DNA from: Levilactobacillus brevis
GTDB taxonomy: Bacteria > Bacillota > Bacilli > Lactobacillales > Lactobacillaceae
Assembly (NCBI GenBank): GCA_021383565.1
Contig: CP079701.1
Coordinates: 1-38,618, forward strand
Direction: 5' to 3'
Length of the DNA: 38,618 nucleotides
The notes beneath the pieces were generated by a model that saw nothing but the letters and a program-made list of their open reading frames with translations, had not been told where the DNA came from and searched no databases. Position numbers and translations under genes: made by a program. Shown here piece by piece: positions 32,516-38,618 of this stretch (its first letter is position 1; every line of letters starts with the position of its first letter).

Positions 32516-33271
32516 TTAGTATTCTTCGTTCCAAACTTGATACCGGATGGCAAATTCTTTGACGATTGCTGTGTAAATCTCAATCAGCTTCTTGTCATGA
32601 GCAATCACATCAACCTTTGTTGTATTCTTACGCTGAGTTTTTGAAGTCCCTTCCTCAGCCATTCGCCGTCTCAGGTTGGTTAGTCGCGTCTTAAGCGATA
32701 CCCCACCTCGCCGGTCTACCTCGTCGTAGATGTCGTTGCGAGTCATTTTGTATGATTCGCCGGTGTTACCTTGTTGACGTGCAATCTTACTAATGAGGTG
32801 TGAGGTCTCATTCCGCCAGTTCATGGTAGACGTGGCAACAATCTCACTAACGCCATCAATTTTGTTTTCGAGGCGGTGTTGATTGCGTTCGTTATCTGCT
32901 AGCTTATCTACAACCCCCTGCATGAATTGAAGCTCGGGAGACAGTGCTGAGGTACGAGACTTAACTTGCTGTTCCATCTCATTGAACGCATCAATGTACT
33001 GGAGTTTGAATTGAAGTGCCTTGTCTCCTGTGAAGCCCATTGCTAACAAGGTAAAGCCGTCGCGGTTCATGTAATACATTGGATATTGCTTACCACGATT
33101 CTCATAAGTTCCTGTGGCAAACATTTCGTTCCCCAATTTTGGGGAACCAGATTGTGCAATCAGTTCTTCAATATCACGTGTAACATGATCATGTCGCTTA
33201 CCAAATGTTTGTGCTACCTGCAAGCTACTTGTGACTGCTTGTTTGTCTTTCATGATTACTAAGTCATTCAT
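32516..33271 (-). CDS. Rha-type antirepressor with ORF6C C-terminal domain
   Basis: This is 251 aa from ATG 33271 (MNDLVIMKDKQAVTSSLQVA). The AAGGA site fits this start and not the ATG at 33280, which touches it. The N-terminal 100 residues show the Rha pattern: FGKRHDHVTRDIEELIAQ, YENRGKQYPMYYMNRDGFTL, LLAMGFTGDKALQFKLQYI. The C-terminal part (YKMTRNDIYDEVDRRGGVSL, KTRLTNLRRRMAEEG) matches ORF6C-like antirepressor domains. It probably counteracts the CI-like repressor during induction or affects host regulation. It is the second gene of the early operon. Confidence 0.9.
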   Translation of the reverse strand: MNDLVIMKDKQAVTSSLQVAQTFGKRHDHVTRDIEELIAQSGSPKLGNEMFATGTYENRGKQYPMYYMNRDGFTLLAMGFTGDKALQFKLQYIDAFNEMEQQVKSRTSALSPELQFMQGVVDKLADNERNQHRLENKIDGVSEIVATSTMNWRNETSHLISKIARQQGNTGESYKMTRNDIYDEVDRRGGVSLKTRLTNLRRRMAEEGTSKTQRKNTTKVDVIAHDKKLIEIYTAIVKEFAIRYQVWNEEY

Positions 33272-33286
33272 GTTGATCATTCCTTT

Positions 33287-33538
33287 CTATACTGATTGTT
33301 CGATAGGGAACTTCGGATTTTCCGAAGTCGGGTTTAAAAAAATATCGTTTACAGAAACATGCAAAGCTTTTGCCAGTTCATCTAGTCGATCATAGTTAGC
33401 TTTTCGTAGTGAATAAACATCACTTTCATAGCTAGAAATCGTCCGTTCAGTAATGCCCGTTTCCCTTGATAGATCAGCCTTTGACATGCCTCTAATTCCT
33501 CGCCATTGCGAAAGAGTAAACTTTTCTTCCTTAACCAT
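33287..33538 (-). CDS. Cro-like XRE family repressor
   Basis: This 83-aa protein has an HTH_3 fold: LSQWRGIRGMSKADLSRETG, ITERTISSYESDVYSL, then DELAKALHVSVNDIF. It is the first gene of the leftward early operon, divergent from the cI gene, as in lambda-like switches. Its 3' end contains one copy of the operator sequence. AGAGGAG lies upstream of ATG 33538. Confidence 0.9.
   Translation of the reverse strand: MVKEEKFTLSQWRGIRGMSKADLSRETGITERTISSYESDVYSLRKANYDRLDELAKALHVSVNDIFLNPTSENPKFPIEQSV
33312..33326. promoter_or_regulatory. Operator copy inside the cro gene
   Basis: TTCGGATTTTCCGAA differs by one base from the intergenic operator at 33577-33591. The surrounding 19 bp (33310-33328) form a perfect inverted repeat with a 3-nt centre. 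Confidence 0.6.
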
Positions 33539-33567
33539 TGCTTCATCTCCTCTTGTTTACAGTTACT

Positions 33568-33596
33568 AATATACACTTCGGTTTTTCCGAAGTCAA
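33568..33596 (-). promoter_or_regulatory. Early promoter (PR-like) for the cro operon
   Basis: Read leftward, TTGACT (33591-33596), 17 nt, then TATATT (33568-33573). The operator at 33577-33591 fills the spacer exactly, so repressor binding would block RNA polymerase. Confidence 0.75.
33577..33591. promoter_or_regulatory. Operator 1
   Basis: TTCGGTTTTTCCGAA is the best copy. The flanks extend it to the 19-bp dyad ACTTCGGTTTTTCCGAAGT. It lies inside the spacer of the early promoter. Confidence 0.65.
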
Positions 33597-33604
33597 CCCG
33601 AAAA

Positions 33605-33619
33605 ATCGGAAAAACCGAA
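33605..33619. promoter_or_regulatory. Operator 2
   Basis: ATCGGAAAAACCGAA matches the operator dyad in 14 of 15 positions. It is 28 bp from operator 1 (start to start), between the two divergent promoters. Confidence 0.6.
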
Positions 33620-33638
33620 ATTACTTTTCGGAAACGCC

Positions 33639-33667
33639 TTTCGGTTTTTATGAAACAATGCTATAAT
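33639..33667 (+). promoter_or_regulatory. Repressor promoter (PRM-like)
   Basis: TATAAT (33662-33667) has only TTTCGG at the -35 distance (17 nt), so basal strength depends on the -10. The overlap with operator 3 suggests autoregulation. AAGGAAGG precedes the cI start. Confidence 0.55.
33640..33654. promoter_or_regulatory. Operator 3, beside the repressor promoter
   Basis: TTCGGTTTTTATGAA matches the dyad in 13 of 15 positions. It covers the -35 position for the TATAAT at 33662-33667. Binding here could repress, or help, the repressor's own promoter. Confidence 0.5.
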
Positions 33668-33698
33668 TAGCTTATATATTAAGGAAGGGAAATTAAAT

Positions 33699-34421
33699 AT
33701 GTTTTCTGATAATCTGAAATACCTAAGAGAAAAAAATAATATGGATCAAATTGAACTTGCTACCAAGCTAGGACGTAAGAGTACCTCATCAATCAGCGAA
33801 TGGGAAAAAGGAAAATATCAGCCAAAAGCTGGTGTGCTTTCTGATATTGCACACATTTTTAATGTTAGTTTAGATGATCTCATGAACAAAGATTTGCGCA
33901 ATGAGATCGAGGTGTCCTCTCCTAAGCCTGATGTGTTAAGTATTTTTAATCAACTAAACCTAAAACGTCAACAGGCTTCTTACGATTACATTTATAATCA
34001 ATTAAAGGAACAGCAAAATAATAATAGAAACGTGATCAAGTTTCCTAAAGACGATGACACCATCGAAATTACGGCCAGCGGTGTCCTATCTGCTGGTGTG
34101 GGTGAGTTCCTTGATGATTCTACTAAGCCATTCACTGTAACCGTGCATAAGCCTGTTCCTAGTGATTATGACTATGCCTTCAAAATAAACGGCCACTCAA
34201 TGGAACCTGTTTACCAGGACAAGCAAGTTGTCTTTGTCAAGAAGGAAGACGATTACCGTGATGGTCAGATCATTGCCGCGGTTATGGACGGTTGTGCGTA
34301 TCTGAAAAAGCTGTCAGTAGTTGATGGTGAGGCTACGCTGGTATCACTCAATCCACAATATCCTAATATCAAAGTTGATAAAGAGACTGGCGTCAAAGTA
34401 TTAGGCGTTGTATTTTCATAA
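33699..34421 (+). CDS. CI-like lysogeny repressor with S24 autocleavage domain
   Basis: This is a 240-aa protein. The N-terminal XRE helix-turn-helix (DQIELATKLGRKSTSSISEW, residues 16-36) binds the TTCGG-N5-CCGAA operators. The C-terminal LexA/S24 domain has a cleavage site at Ala132-Gly133 (LSAGVGEF), Ser167 in GHSMEP, and Lys203 in AYLKKL. This predicts RecA-stimulated self-cleavage and SOS induction. It is read rightward, away from the early operon. A hairpin at 34418-34442 follows. Confidence 0.93.
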   Translation: MFSDNLKYLREKNNMDQIELATKLGRKSTSSISEWEKGKYQPKAGVLSDIAHIFNVSLDDLMNKDLRNEIEVSSPKPDVLSIFNQLNLKRQQASYDYIYNQLKEQQNNNRNVIKFPKDDDTIEITASGVLSAGVGEFLDDSTKPFTVTVHKPVPSDYDYAFKINGHSMEPVYQDKQVVFVKKEDDYRDGQIIAAVMDGCAYLKKLSVVDGEATLVSLNPQYPNIKVDKETGVKVLGVVFS

Positions 34422-34442
34422 GTCCCCTACATGGGGACTTAT
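34418..34442 (+). terminator. Hairpin after the repressor gene
   Basis: ATAAGTCCCC and GGGGACTTAT form a perfect 10-bp stem with a 5-nt loop starting at the stop codon. No long T run follows, so termination may be partial, with readthrough into the membrane protein gene. Confidence 0.55.
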
Positions 34443-34520
34443 CTTAGCGCTCAAAAAGAACATACGTTTGATTAGCCGGGTGGTTGGTCATGGGTCCGAG
34501 TCCTGTGTAATCAGTTGATT

Positions 34521-34559
34521 AAAAAAACGATACCGCTAATCCTGAGGACTGGCGGTATC
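34521..34559 (-). terminator. Leftward terminator between repressor and membrane protein genes
   Basis: GATACCGC (34529-34536) and GCGGTATC (34552-34559) pair, and leftward seven T follow (A run 34521-34527). It would stop leftward readthrough from the cargo gene from reaching the repressor gene as antisense. Confidence 0.6.
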
Positions 34560-34578
34560 ATATTAGGAAGTGTTCACA

Positions 34579-34827
34579 ATGCTTTTACTACTTACACTCA
34601 TAGCTATATGGGCAGGATACAAGTTCTTCACACAGTGGATATGGTGGATCATAGGCATCATATTGCTGATCGACGTCTGGAGGATTGTCACGTCATGGCC
34701 TGCGTTGCTGATCATTGCCGGTACATGTTTCTACTTGCTATATAAGCGACATAAGGAAAATATGCCACGTAAAAAAGTTAAACCAACACTTTCTGAACCA
34801 GTTAATATGCAGGGAAAACACTTTTAA
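34579..34827 (+). CDS. Small membrane protein in the lysogeny region
   Basis: This is 82 aa from ATG 34579, with AGGAAG 8 nt upstream. Three hydrophobic stretches (residues about 1-12, 18-35 and 43-57) are followed by a basic cytoplasmic-type tail (RHKENMPRKKVKPT). It is co-oriented with the repressor and likely expressed in the lysogen. That location is typical of superinfection exclusion proteins in phages of lactic acid bacteria, but the sequence itself is not recognised. Confidence 0.65.
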   Translation: MLLLLTLIAIWAGYKFFTQWIWWIIGIILLIDVWRIVTSWPALLIIAGTCFYLLYKRHKENMPRKKVKPTLSEPVNMQGKHF

Positions 34828-34862
34828 AAAAAGGCACTGCCAAATTATTGGCAGTGCCTTTT
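34826..34862. terminator. Bidirectional terminator between the lysogeny and cargo genes
   Basis: AAAAGGCACTGCCAA and TTGGCAGTGCCTTTT form a perfect 15-bp stem around ATTA, with A and T runs on both sides. It ends the rightward membrane protein transcript and the leftward cargo gene transcript. Confidence 0.85.
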
Positions 34863-34882
34863 AACTCAATCAAATAAATTTA

Positions 34883-36172
34883 TTATTTTGAGTAAGTTAA
34901 GTTAATCTCTTGTCCAAATGGTACATTTGAAGGTAATGCACTAGTATTCAAAGTGTATACAGTGCCATCATCTGCAGTGATAGTATCAAAACCAGCATTC
35001 TTCAACGCAGTCTTCAATACTGAAGAATCGATAAACTTGCCTTTAAGATCAGTAACCGTTGGATCCTTAGCAAGAGCAGTTTTTGCATTATCCCATTGGG
35101 CTAAAGCCTTGCCAGAGAAAAATAATGTCTTAGTTGCACCCGTTGGGGCAATTTCAAAAGAATCCTTAATTGTTACAGAGTCCTTATCATTAGCAACTAC
35201 ATAAAATACTACTGTAGAACCCTTAGTAGCATTTGTTGCCTGAGTAGTACTACCCCATGAATTATCGCCTGTTAGTGCGTGATAACCTTTAGGCATGCCA
35301 TTGAAAGGTGCACTATGACCATTGGAAGCATCTCTAGCTGTGACATCCATTGTAGGGTTAGCTAATTTTGAATCTTTGGCCTTAAAAGGAAGAACTTGTT
35401 TTGAAACAACCTTACCAGTTGCCTTGTCCATATAGTTGATAGTTACACCTTCTGAGGCAGGAACAGCAGCACTTGACTTCAAAGCAGAAGCCTTAACCCA
35501 GCCAGTCAACTGACCGTTAGTAACATCGGTAACGTAAACCCAAGTAGCACCGTCACGAGTAGTAGCAGCCTTGCTTACTTGCAATAAGTTAGTCTTGTAA
35601 GCTGAAGCATCCTTCATAGTACGGCCAATCTTGTATTGGCTCCATGCTGGGGCTTTGTAAGTGGTGGTAGTACCGTCATTAACATTGGCGTCGGTCTTAG
35701 CCAACGTGTAATAAGAAGTCGTGTTAAGTGTTGATGGAATCTTAGCTGCGGTAGTAGTAGCAAATGATTTAAGACCACCAGCAAATGCTGAAGTGCTCTT
35801 ACCACCATAAACCCAGCCACGATATTGCTTATCGAATGATACAACTTTATAATAAACTGAACCACGGTTAGTAGTAGCTACACGGTATGCACGTACATTG
35901 TCGTGGCCACTCTTAGAAGCAGCCAAACGCTTAACAGTAGTTTTAGTAGCAACTACCTTAGCACCCTTTACAGTACCTGGCTTTGAATATAAAGCATTGG
36001 TACCAGTAAAAGTAACGTTACGAGTAGCTGGATCAGTAGTTAATCCCTTTGAAGAAGTAACCTTAGCTGCTGACTTAGCACTTGCAGTAGTGGTGGTAGT
36101 AACAGCTGAAAGACCAACTAAACCTAACACTGCAGCGCCTACATAAATAGACTTTGCGAATGATGAACGCAT
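34883..36172 (-). CDS. Secreted S-layer-like surface protein (SlpA-related cargo)
   Basis: This is a 429-aa exported protein. It has a signal peptide with a basic start (MRSSFAKSIY), a hydrophobic core, and probable cleavage at ASA-KS after residue 32. Residues about 45-130 (TRNVTFTGTNALYSKPGTVK, RAYRVATTNRGSVYYKVVSF, DKQYRGWVYGGKSTSAFAGG) follow, phrase by phrase as recalled, the N-terminal wall-binding part of L. brevis SlpA. A second similar repeat covers about 150-235. The remaining 190 residues differ and begin with a MucBP-like strand (GVTINYMDKATGKVVSKQVL). It has no LPXTG signal. It has its own promoter, an AGGAGG site and a terminator, so it looks like a lysogenic conversion gene. 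It might coat the cell and mask receptors. Confidence 0.85.
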   Translation of the reverse strand: MRSSFAKSIYVGAAVLGLVGLSAVTTTTTASAKSAAKVTSSKGLTTDPATRNVTFTGTNALYSKPGTVKGAKVVATKTTVKRLAASKSGHDNVRAYRVATTNRGSVYYKVVSFDKQYRGWVYGGKSTSAFAGGLKSFATTTAAKIPSTLNTTSYYTLAKTDANVNDGTTTTYKAPAWSQYKIGRTMKDASAYKTNLLQVSKAATTRDGATWVYVTDVTNGQLTGWVKASALKSSAAVPASEGVTINYMDKATGKVVSKQVLPFKAKDSKLANPTMDVTARDASNGHSAPFNGMPKGYHALTGDNSWGSTTQATNATKGSTVVFYVVANDKDSVTIKDSFEIAPTGATKTLFFSGKALAQWDNAKTALAKDPTVTDLKGKFIDSSVLKTALKNAGFDTITADDGTVYTLNTSALPSNVPFGQEINLTYSK

Positions 36173-36247
36173 AGATGAAAACCTCCTAATAATTTCTTTT
36201 TAGCAAAAACATTATGTAAATGTCCACAATCATTCTTGCTAACGGCA

Positions 36248-36276
36248 ATTATAGCATACGTTACCAACTATGCCAA
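36248..36276 (-). promoter_or_regulatory. Strong promoter of the S-layer-like gene
   Basis: Read leftward, TTGGCA (36271-36276), 17 nt, then TATAAT (36248-36253), with a TG two bases before the -10 (extended -10). The expected leader is about 70 nt and ends in AGGAGG. Confidence 0.8.
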
Positions 36277-36328
36277 AAGAAAACTTTAAAAAATTCGCAA
36301 AAAAGTCATAATCACTAAAATAGTGCAC

Positions 36329-36359
36329 AAAAAAACCCTTCAACAGGTCAGCGGAAGGG
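36329..36359 (-). terminator. Leftward terminator upstream of the cargo promoter
   Basis: CCCTTC (36336-36341) and GAAGGG (36354-36359) pair. Leftward, seven T follow. It shields the cargo gene from upstream transcription. Confidence 0.65.
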
Positions 36360-36439
36360 AAGAATCATGGATTCATCTATGCAGGTACAATTATATCTTA
36401 TATGTAGCAAAAAAGCAATGACGACGAAATGTTTGTAAT

Positions 36440-36470
36440 AAAAAAGGACGCCCTGCTTGAAGGAGCGCCC
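36440..36470 (-). terminator. Second leftward terminator in series
   Basis: Read leftward, GGGCGCTC pairs with GGGCGTCC using two wobble pairs, and a run of six T follows. It lies about 100 bp before the other leftward terminator. Confidence 0.55.
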
Positions 36471-36823
36471 AATCTTCAAAGAAGGAAAAAACCAACTCTA
36501 AAGAAATCTCTTAATGCAGACTAACATCTATTTAATATAATGTCAATAAGAATAGAAAGAAGAACGTTTCCATTAAGTTACTAATAGTAGTAGAGAACAA
36601 GCAAACCTAATAACACTTACCATCATTTCATTGCTTAACATACTATGGCTGATAATACAATTAGCTATACCAATTTTTACTTTACATAAGGCGGCTTATC
36701 CCAAGTAACCCCCTCACTCCCTGATAAAACAACGATCCGTTGTTTTGCCTTTGTGAAATTTGACGGGAGAGGAGTGGTCTAGATGAAAAATCCCCAATAA
36801 ATCAGTAAACTCACTTTGTGAAT
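36471..36823. other. Intergenic stretch with one palindrome, no gene seen
   Basis: I see no credible gene here. The only clear structure is the perfect dyad AAAACAACG-ATC-CGTTGTTTT at 36726-36746, which could be a binding site or a weak terminator. A GGGAGAGGAG purine tract near 36764-36774 is not followed by an open frame of any length. Confidence 0.5.
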
Positions 36824-37102
36824 TTAACCGCCTAAACTCCTAGACCATTGCACCAATCGTGCCTGACACCAGTCCAAAAAATCCCGTTCTGAAATCGTTG
36901 GCGTTCCCGTCAATAACTTTTTTGTGATCGGCTCCTCACCTAAAACCGTCTCAATTAACCCAACCACTAAATAATCCGTCTGTTTCGTCACCCAATTTTG
37001 TGGCTTTGCCCCCAAGACTTGTGCCAAGCTAAAAGCTTGTTGCCGAGTCATGGTTGTTAAGCGACCGGTAAAAGCAATCTCACAATTTTTTAAATCAAGC
37101 AT
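36824..37102 (-). CDS. Stand-alone BRCT domain protein
   Basis: This 92-aa protein is almost entirely one BRCT domain: NCEIAFTGRLTTMTRQQAFS, LAQVLGAKPQNWVTKQTDYL, VVG, and the late ISERDFLDWC with the conserved Trp. BRCT domains bind DNA ends or phosphoproteins and usually occur at the end of DNA ligase in bacteria. Short stand-alone versions occur on lactobacillus plasmids. It lies among plasmid-like sequences, apart from the phage operons. The ribosome binding site is weak. Confidence 0.78.
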   Translation of the reverse strand: MLDLKNCEIAFTGRLTTMTRQQAFSLAQVLGAKPQNWVTKQTDYLVVGLIETVLGEEPITKKLLTGTPTISERDFLDWCQARLVQWSRSLGG

Positions 37103-37363
37103 TTCAAATCATCAACTTTCTTGATTTTAATGTTGGTTTTGACTTGACGGGTTACGGTTTTCCATTCAGTTTAGAGGGAGTGACGTTTTGAGCGCAGAAT
37201 TGTTCCCTGGAAACAGCTATTTGGAATAACTGAACCAGAGTACAATTCTACTACTAAAAGTTTCCCCTTAGTTCGTCGGTCGTTAACGCCCGTCGCTTGT
37301 CTGTACAATTGCGGTATTGCTACCACCACTCATTATAAACCTACGTTTTCGGTTTAACCTACT

Positions 37364-37385
37364 AAAAAACGCCCTAGCAGGCGTT
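37364..37385 (-). terminator. Leftward terminator in the plasmid-like region
   Basis: AACGCC (37368-37373) and GGCGTT (37380-37385) pair, and leftward a run of T follows. It implies a leftward transcript starting somewhere between 37386 and about 37600, but no gene was found for it. Confidence 0.55.
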
Positions 37386-37594
37386 GGTAATACGTATTTT
37401 TATTTGTTCGATCACCAACTAATCAGTGGCACCAAGCCGAAGCTTCGTTTTACCACCCGCGCCGTTAATGGTCGCGCTCACCATTCACCACCCAGCCGTA
37501 CAGATGACCTTGTTGTGGTATAGCCAGACTTATTGAAGTCGCCCTGGCAAACGTGTCCCTTTAAGTTTATACCCCCTAGTTTGTCCTCTAGGGC

Positions 37595-37682
37595 TTTAAA
37601 AATCGCACCGGCCATGATATAATAATCTATAAATTATAAGATTGTTTGGCGCTCACCAATGGCTGTTGGTGGGTGTTTTTTT
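37595..37682 (+). ncRNA. Possible short RNA upstream of parA
   Basis: A TATAAT at 37618-37623 with TTTAAA 17 nt upstream could start a transcript near 37630. A terminator hairpin (CACCAA/TTGGTG, 37654-37671, then a T run) ends it near 37682. The product would be about 50 nt and carry no open frame. Confidence 0.4.
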
Positions 37683-37737
37683 ATGTTCTATTTTAGCAGA
37701 GATTATATAGTTAAACTCTATGTAGTAAGAGTAACCC

Positions 37738-37765
37738 TTGAGCAGTGGTTTGTCAATTTTATAAT
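37738..37765 (+). promoter_or_regulatory. Promoter of the parAB operon
   Basis: TTGAGC (37738-37743), 16 nt, then TATAAT (37760-37765). The AT-rich repeats begin at the -10 and fill the leader, so binding of the RHH protein there would repress transcription. Confidence 0.55.
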
Positions 37766-37822
37766 AAATTATAAATAATAAATTATTTATTTTAAATTAC
37801 TTATTATTTATTTTAAATTACT
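37762..37822. repeat. Iterated repeats in the parA leader: candidate centromere (parS)
   Basis: The 19-bp sequence TTATTTATTTTAAATTACT occurs twice, at 37783-37801 and 37804-37822, with a period of 21 bp, two helical turns. The 11-bp TAATAAATTAT occurs at 37762-37772 and 37776-37786. In type Ib partition systems the centromere lies upstream of parA and doubles as the operator for the small RHH protein. Confidence 0.65.
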
Positions 37823-37862
37823 CAGTGCTTGTGTTATTCTAATCTTATTAGGAGGATATGCT

Positions 37863-38618
37863 ATGAGCGCTAAAACGTTATTACATTTCAACTTTAAAGG
37901 TGGCGTAGGTAAGACCACATTGAGCGTCATGAACACATATTTATTAGGTTCTAATAAAAACAAGGTTTTGCTAATTGACCTTGATCCACAGGCCAATGCC
38001 ACTGAAATTATGAAAGCTACTTTTAACAAAGAAATTGAACCGACTGTATCTCTTTATAATGGACTTTTAAATTTTGATCTAAGCAAATCAGTAGTTGCTC
38101 TGACTGATAATATTTCAATAATTCCAGCTGATTGGGAACTAAGCTTATGGCCTGGTAAAGCTGAAAAGATTAAATCTCATGATCGCATGCTTATACTAAG
38201 CGAGCTGATTAAAAAATTTAAGGAACAATTTGATTACATTATCATCGATGTTCCACCAACACTTTCAATTTTTACTAACAACGCCATCTTAGCCAGTGAC
38301 TATATATCGTTAGTATTGCAAACTCAAAAACAAGCTTACACATCCGTTCTTAAAACTGCTCAGTACATGTTTCAATTAAAGAGCGATTATCAAGCATCAT
38401 TTAACGTTTCCGGTGTTATTCTTTATCTCGTTAAAAAGGACGCCAAAGTTGATAAAGAAATAACGCAAGCCGCCATAGATTCATTTGGAGACGCTGTATT
38501 TGCTAACAGAATTTGGCAACAAGAGCGAGTTAAGCTTTTTTCAAATGAAGGAATTAAGAATGAAGACCATTGGGATAAACGAGCAATTGGAATGTACGAT
38601 ATGGTACTAAAAGAACAA
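37863..38618 (+). CDS. parA: ParA partition ATPase (continues across the window ends)
   Basis: ATG 37863 has AGGAGG 7 nt upstream. The 252 codons to the window end are open, and the frame continues in bases 1-33 with ten more codons (LKRIGEMENG) and a TAA, giving 262 aa. The deviant Walker A FKGGVGKTT starts near residue 11, with no DNA-binding domain before it. Walker A-prime LLIDLDPQAN (36-45) and YIIIDVPPTLS follow. A short ParA with a tiny RHH partner is the type Ib arrangement. It should use ATP-dependent binding to the nucleoid to segregate copies of the element. Confidence 0.93.
   Translation, partial: MSAKTLLHFNFKGGVGKTTLSVMNTYLLGSNKNKVLLIDLDPQANATEIMKATFNKEIEPTVSLYNGLLNFDLSKSVVALTDNISIIPADWELSLWPGKAEKIKSHDRMLILSELIKKFKEQFDYIIIDVPPTLSIFTNNAILASDYISLVLQTQKQAYTSVLKTAQYMFQLKSDYQASFNVSGVILYLVKKDAKVDKEITQAAIDSFGDAVFANRIWQQERVKLFSNEGIKNEDHWDKRAIGMYDMVLKEQ

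Larger units (their letters stand above)
37103..37737. other. Plasmid-like region, mostly non-coding
   Basis: About 630 bp separate the BRCT gene from the parA promoter. It holds a leftward terminator (37364-37385), a possible short rightward RNA (about 37630-37682), and the 10-bp direct repeat GCGCTCACCA at 37474 and 37649. A rightward frame of 68 codons from TTG 37317 lacks a ribosome binding site, and I do not accept it as a gene. RNA-based copy control or a type I toxin system are possibilities, but no toxin-like peptide was found. Confidence 0.4.

Noticed and set aside
34480..34515. Sequence resembling a tRNA T arm (GGGTCCGAGTCC), considered as a remnant attachment site
   Set aside because: The stem does not pair properly, no other tRNA parts are near, and there is no integrase to use such a site.
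37317..37523. A 68-codon rightward frame from TTG 37317
   Set aside because: There is no ribosome binding site, it has a rare start codon, and a leftward terminator hairpin lies inside it. Non-coding DNA explains it better, though conservation among plasmids could change this.
37110..37700. Search for an Fst-type toxin peptide or holin-like toxin beside the short RNA
   Set aside because: No short frame with a membrane segment and charged tail was found on either strand, so a type I toxin system is not supported.
1..38618. CRISPR array or restriction-modification genes
   Set aside because: No evenly spaced repeats with unique spacers and no methyltransferase motifs were seen. The repeated stretches are explained by tail repeats, iterons and operators.

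Overview
The window reads as one complete circular element of about 38.6 kb: a temperate siphophage that appears to persist as a plasmid (a phage-plasmid) in a lactic acid bacterium. The two ends join inside a gene. A ParA reading frame starting at 37863 is open to the last base, and its next ten codons and stop are bases 1-33, where a small ribbon-helix-helix partner gene starts in an 8-bp overlap. No integrase or excisionase gene is visible. The likely host is in the Levilactobacillus brevis group, because the cargo gene at 34883-36172 has an N-terminal half that closely resembles, from memory, the S-layer protein SlpA of L. brevis. The phage gene families, GC-rich ribosome binding sites and GH25 endolysin also fit Lactobacillaceae.

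Layout. (1) 37738-283: parAB partition module with iterated AT-rich repeats in front of parA and a perfect AT palindrome behind parB. (2) 366-24141, read leftward: late genes. In transcription order they are HNH endonuclease, candidate cos, small and large terminase, a small membrane protein, portal, ClpP-like protease, major capsid, head-tail connectors, tail terminator, major tail protein, tail chaperones with a frameshift, tape measure with two wall hydrolase domains, Dit, a large tail fibre/Tal protein, a 49-aa protein, holin, endolysin, a small membrane protein and a terminator. An IS200/IS605-type element (about 1940-3939; tnpA and tnpB with its right-end RNA region) sits between the ribosome binding site and the start codon of the holin gene. 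(3) 24313-24462: one tRNA-Ile(UAU)-like gene and one tRNA-like gene lacking the anticodon arm. (4) 24536-33538, leftward: early genes. In transcription order they are a Cro-like repressor, Rha/ORF6C antirepressor, small proteins, Gp157, ERF annealing protein, SSB, a NUMOD4-HNH homing endonuclease, a putative HNHc nuclease, a replication initiator carrying 16-bp iterons, a DnaC-like loader, several small proteins including YopX and DUF1642 types, and an ArpU/RinA-like late activator. (5) 33539-34862, rightward: CI-like S24 repressor and a small membrane protein; operators with a TTCGG-N5-CCGAA core lie between cro and cI. (6) 34883-37860: accessory and plasmid-like part with the S-layer-like cargo gene, terminators, a stand-alone BRCT protein and a largely non-coding stretch that may make a short RNA.

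Working model (inference): the repressor keeps the lytic operons silent, the iteron origin inside the replication initiator gene serves replication, parAB partitions the circle, and the S-layer-like protein is expressed from its own strong promoter to alter the surface of the lysogen. On induction, Rha and Cro relieve repression, the early operon makes the replication and recombination proteins, and the ArpU-like protein turns on the late operon.
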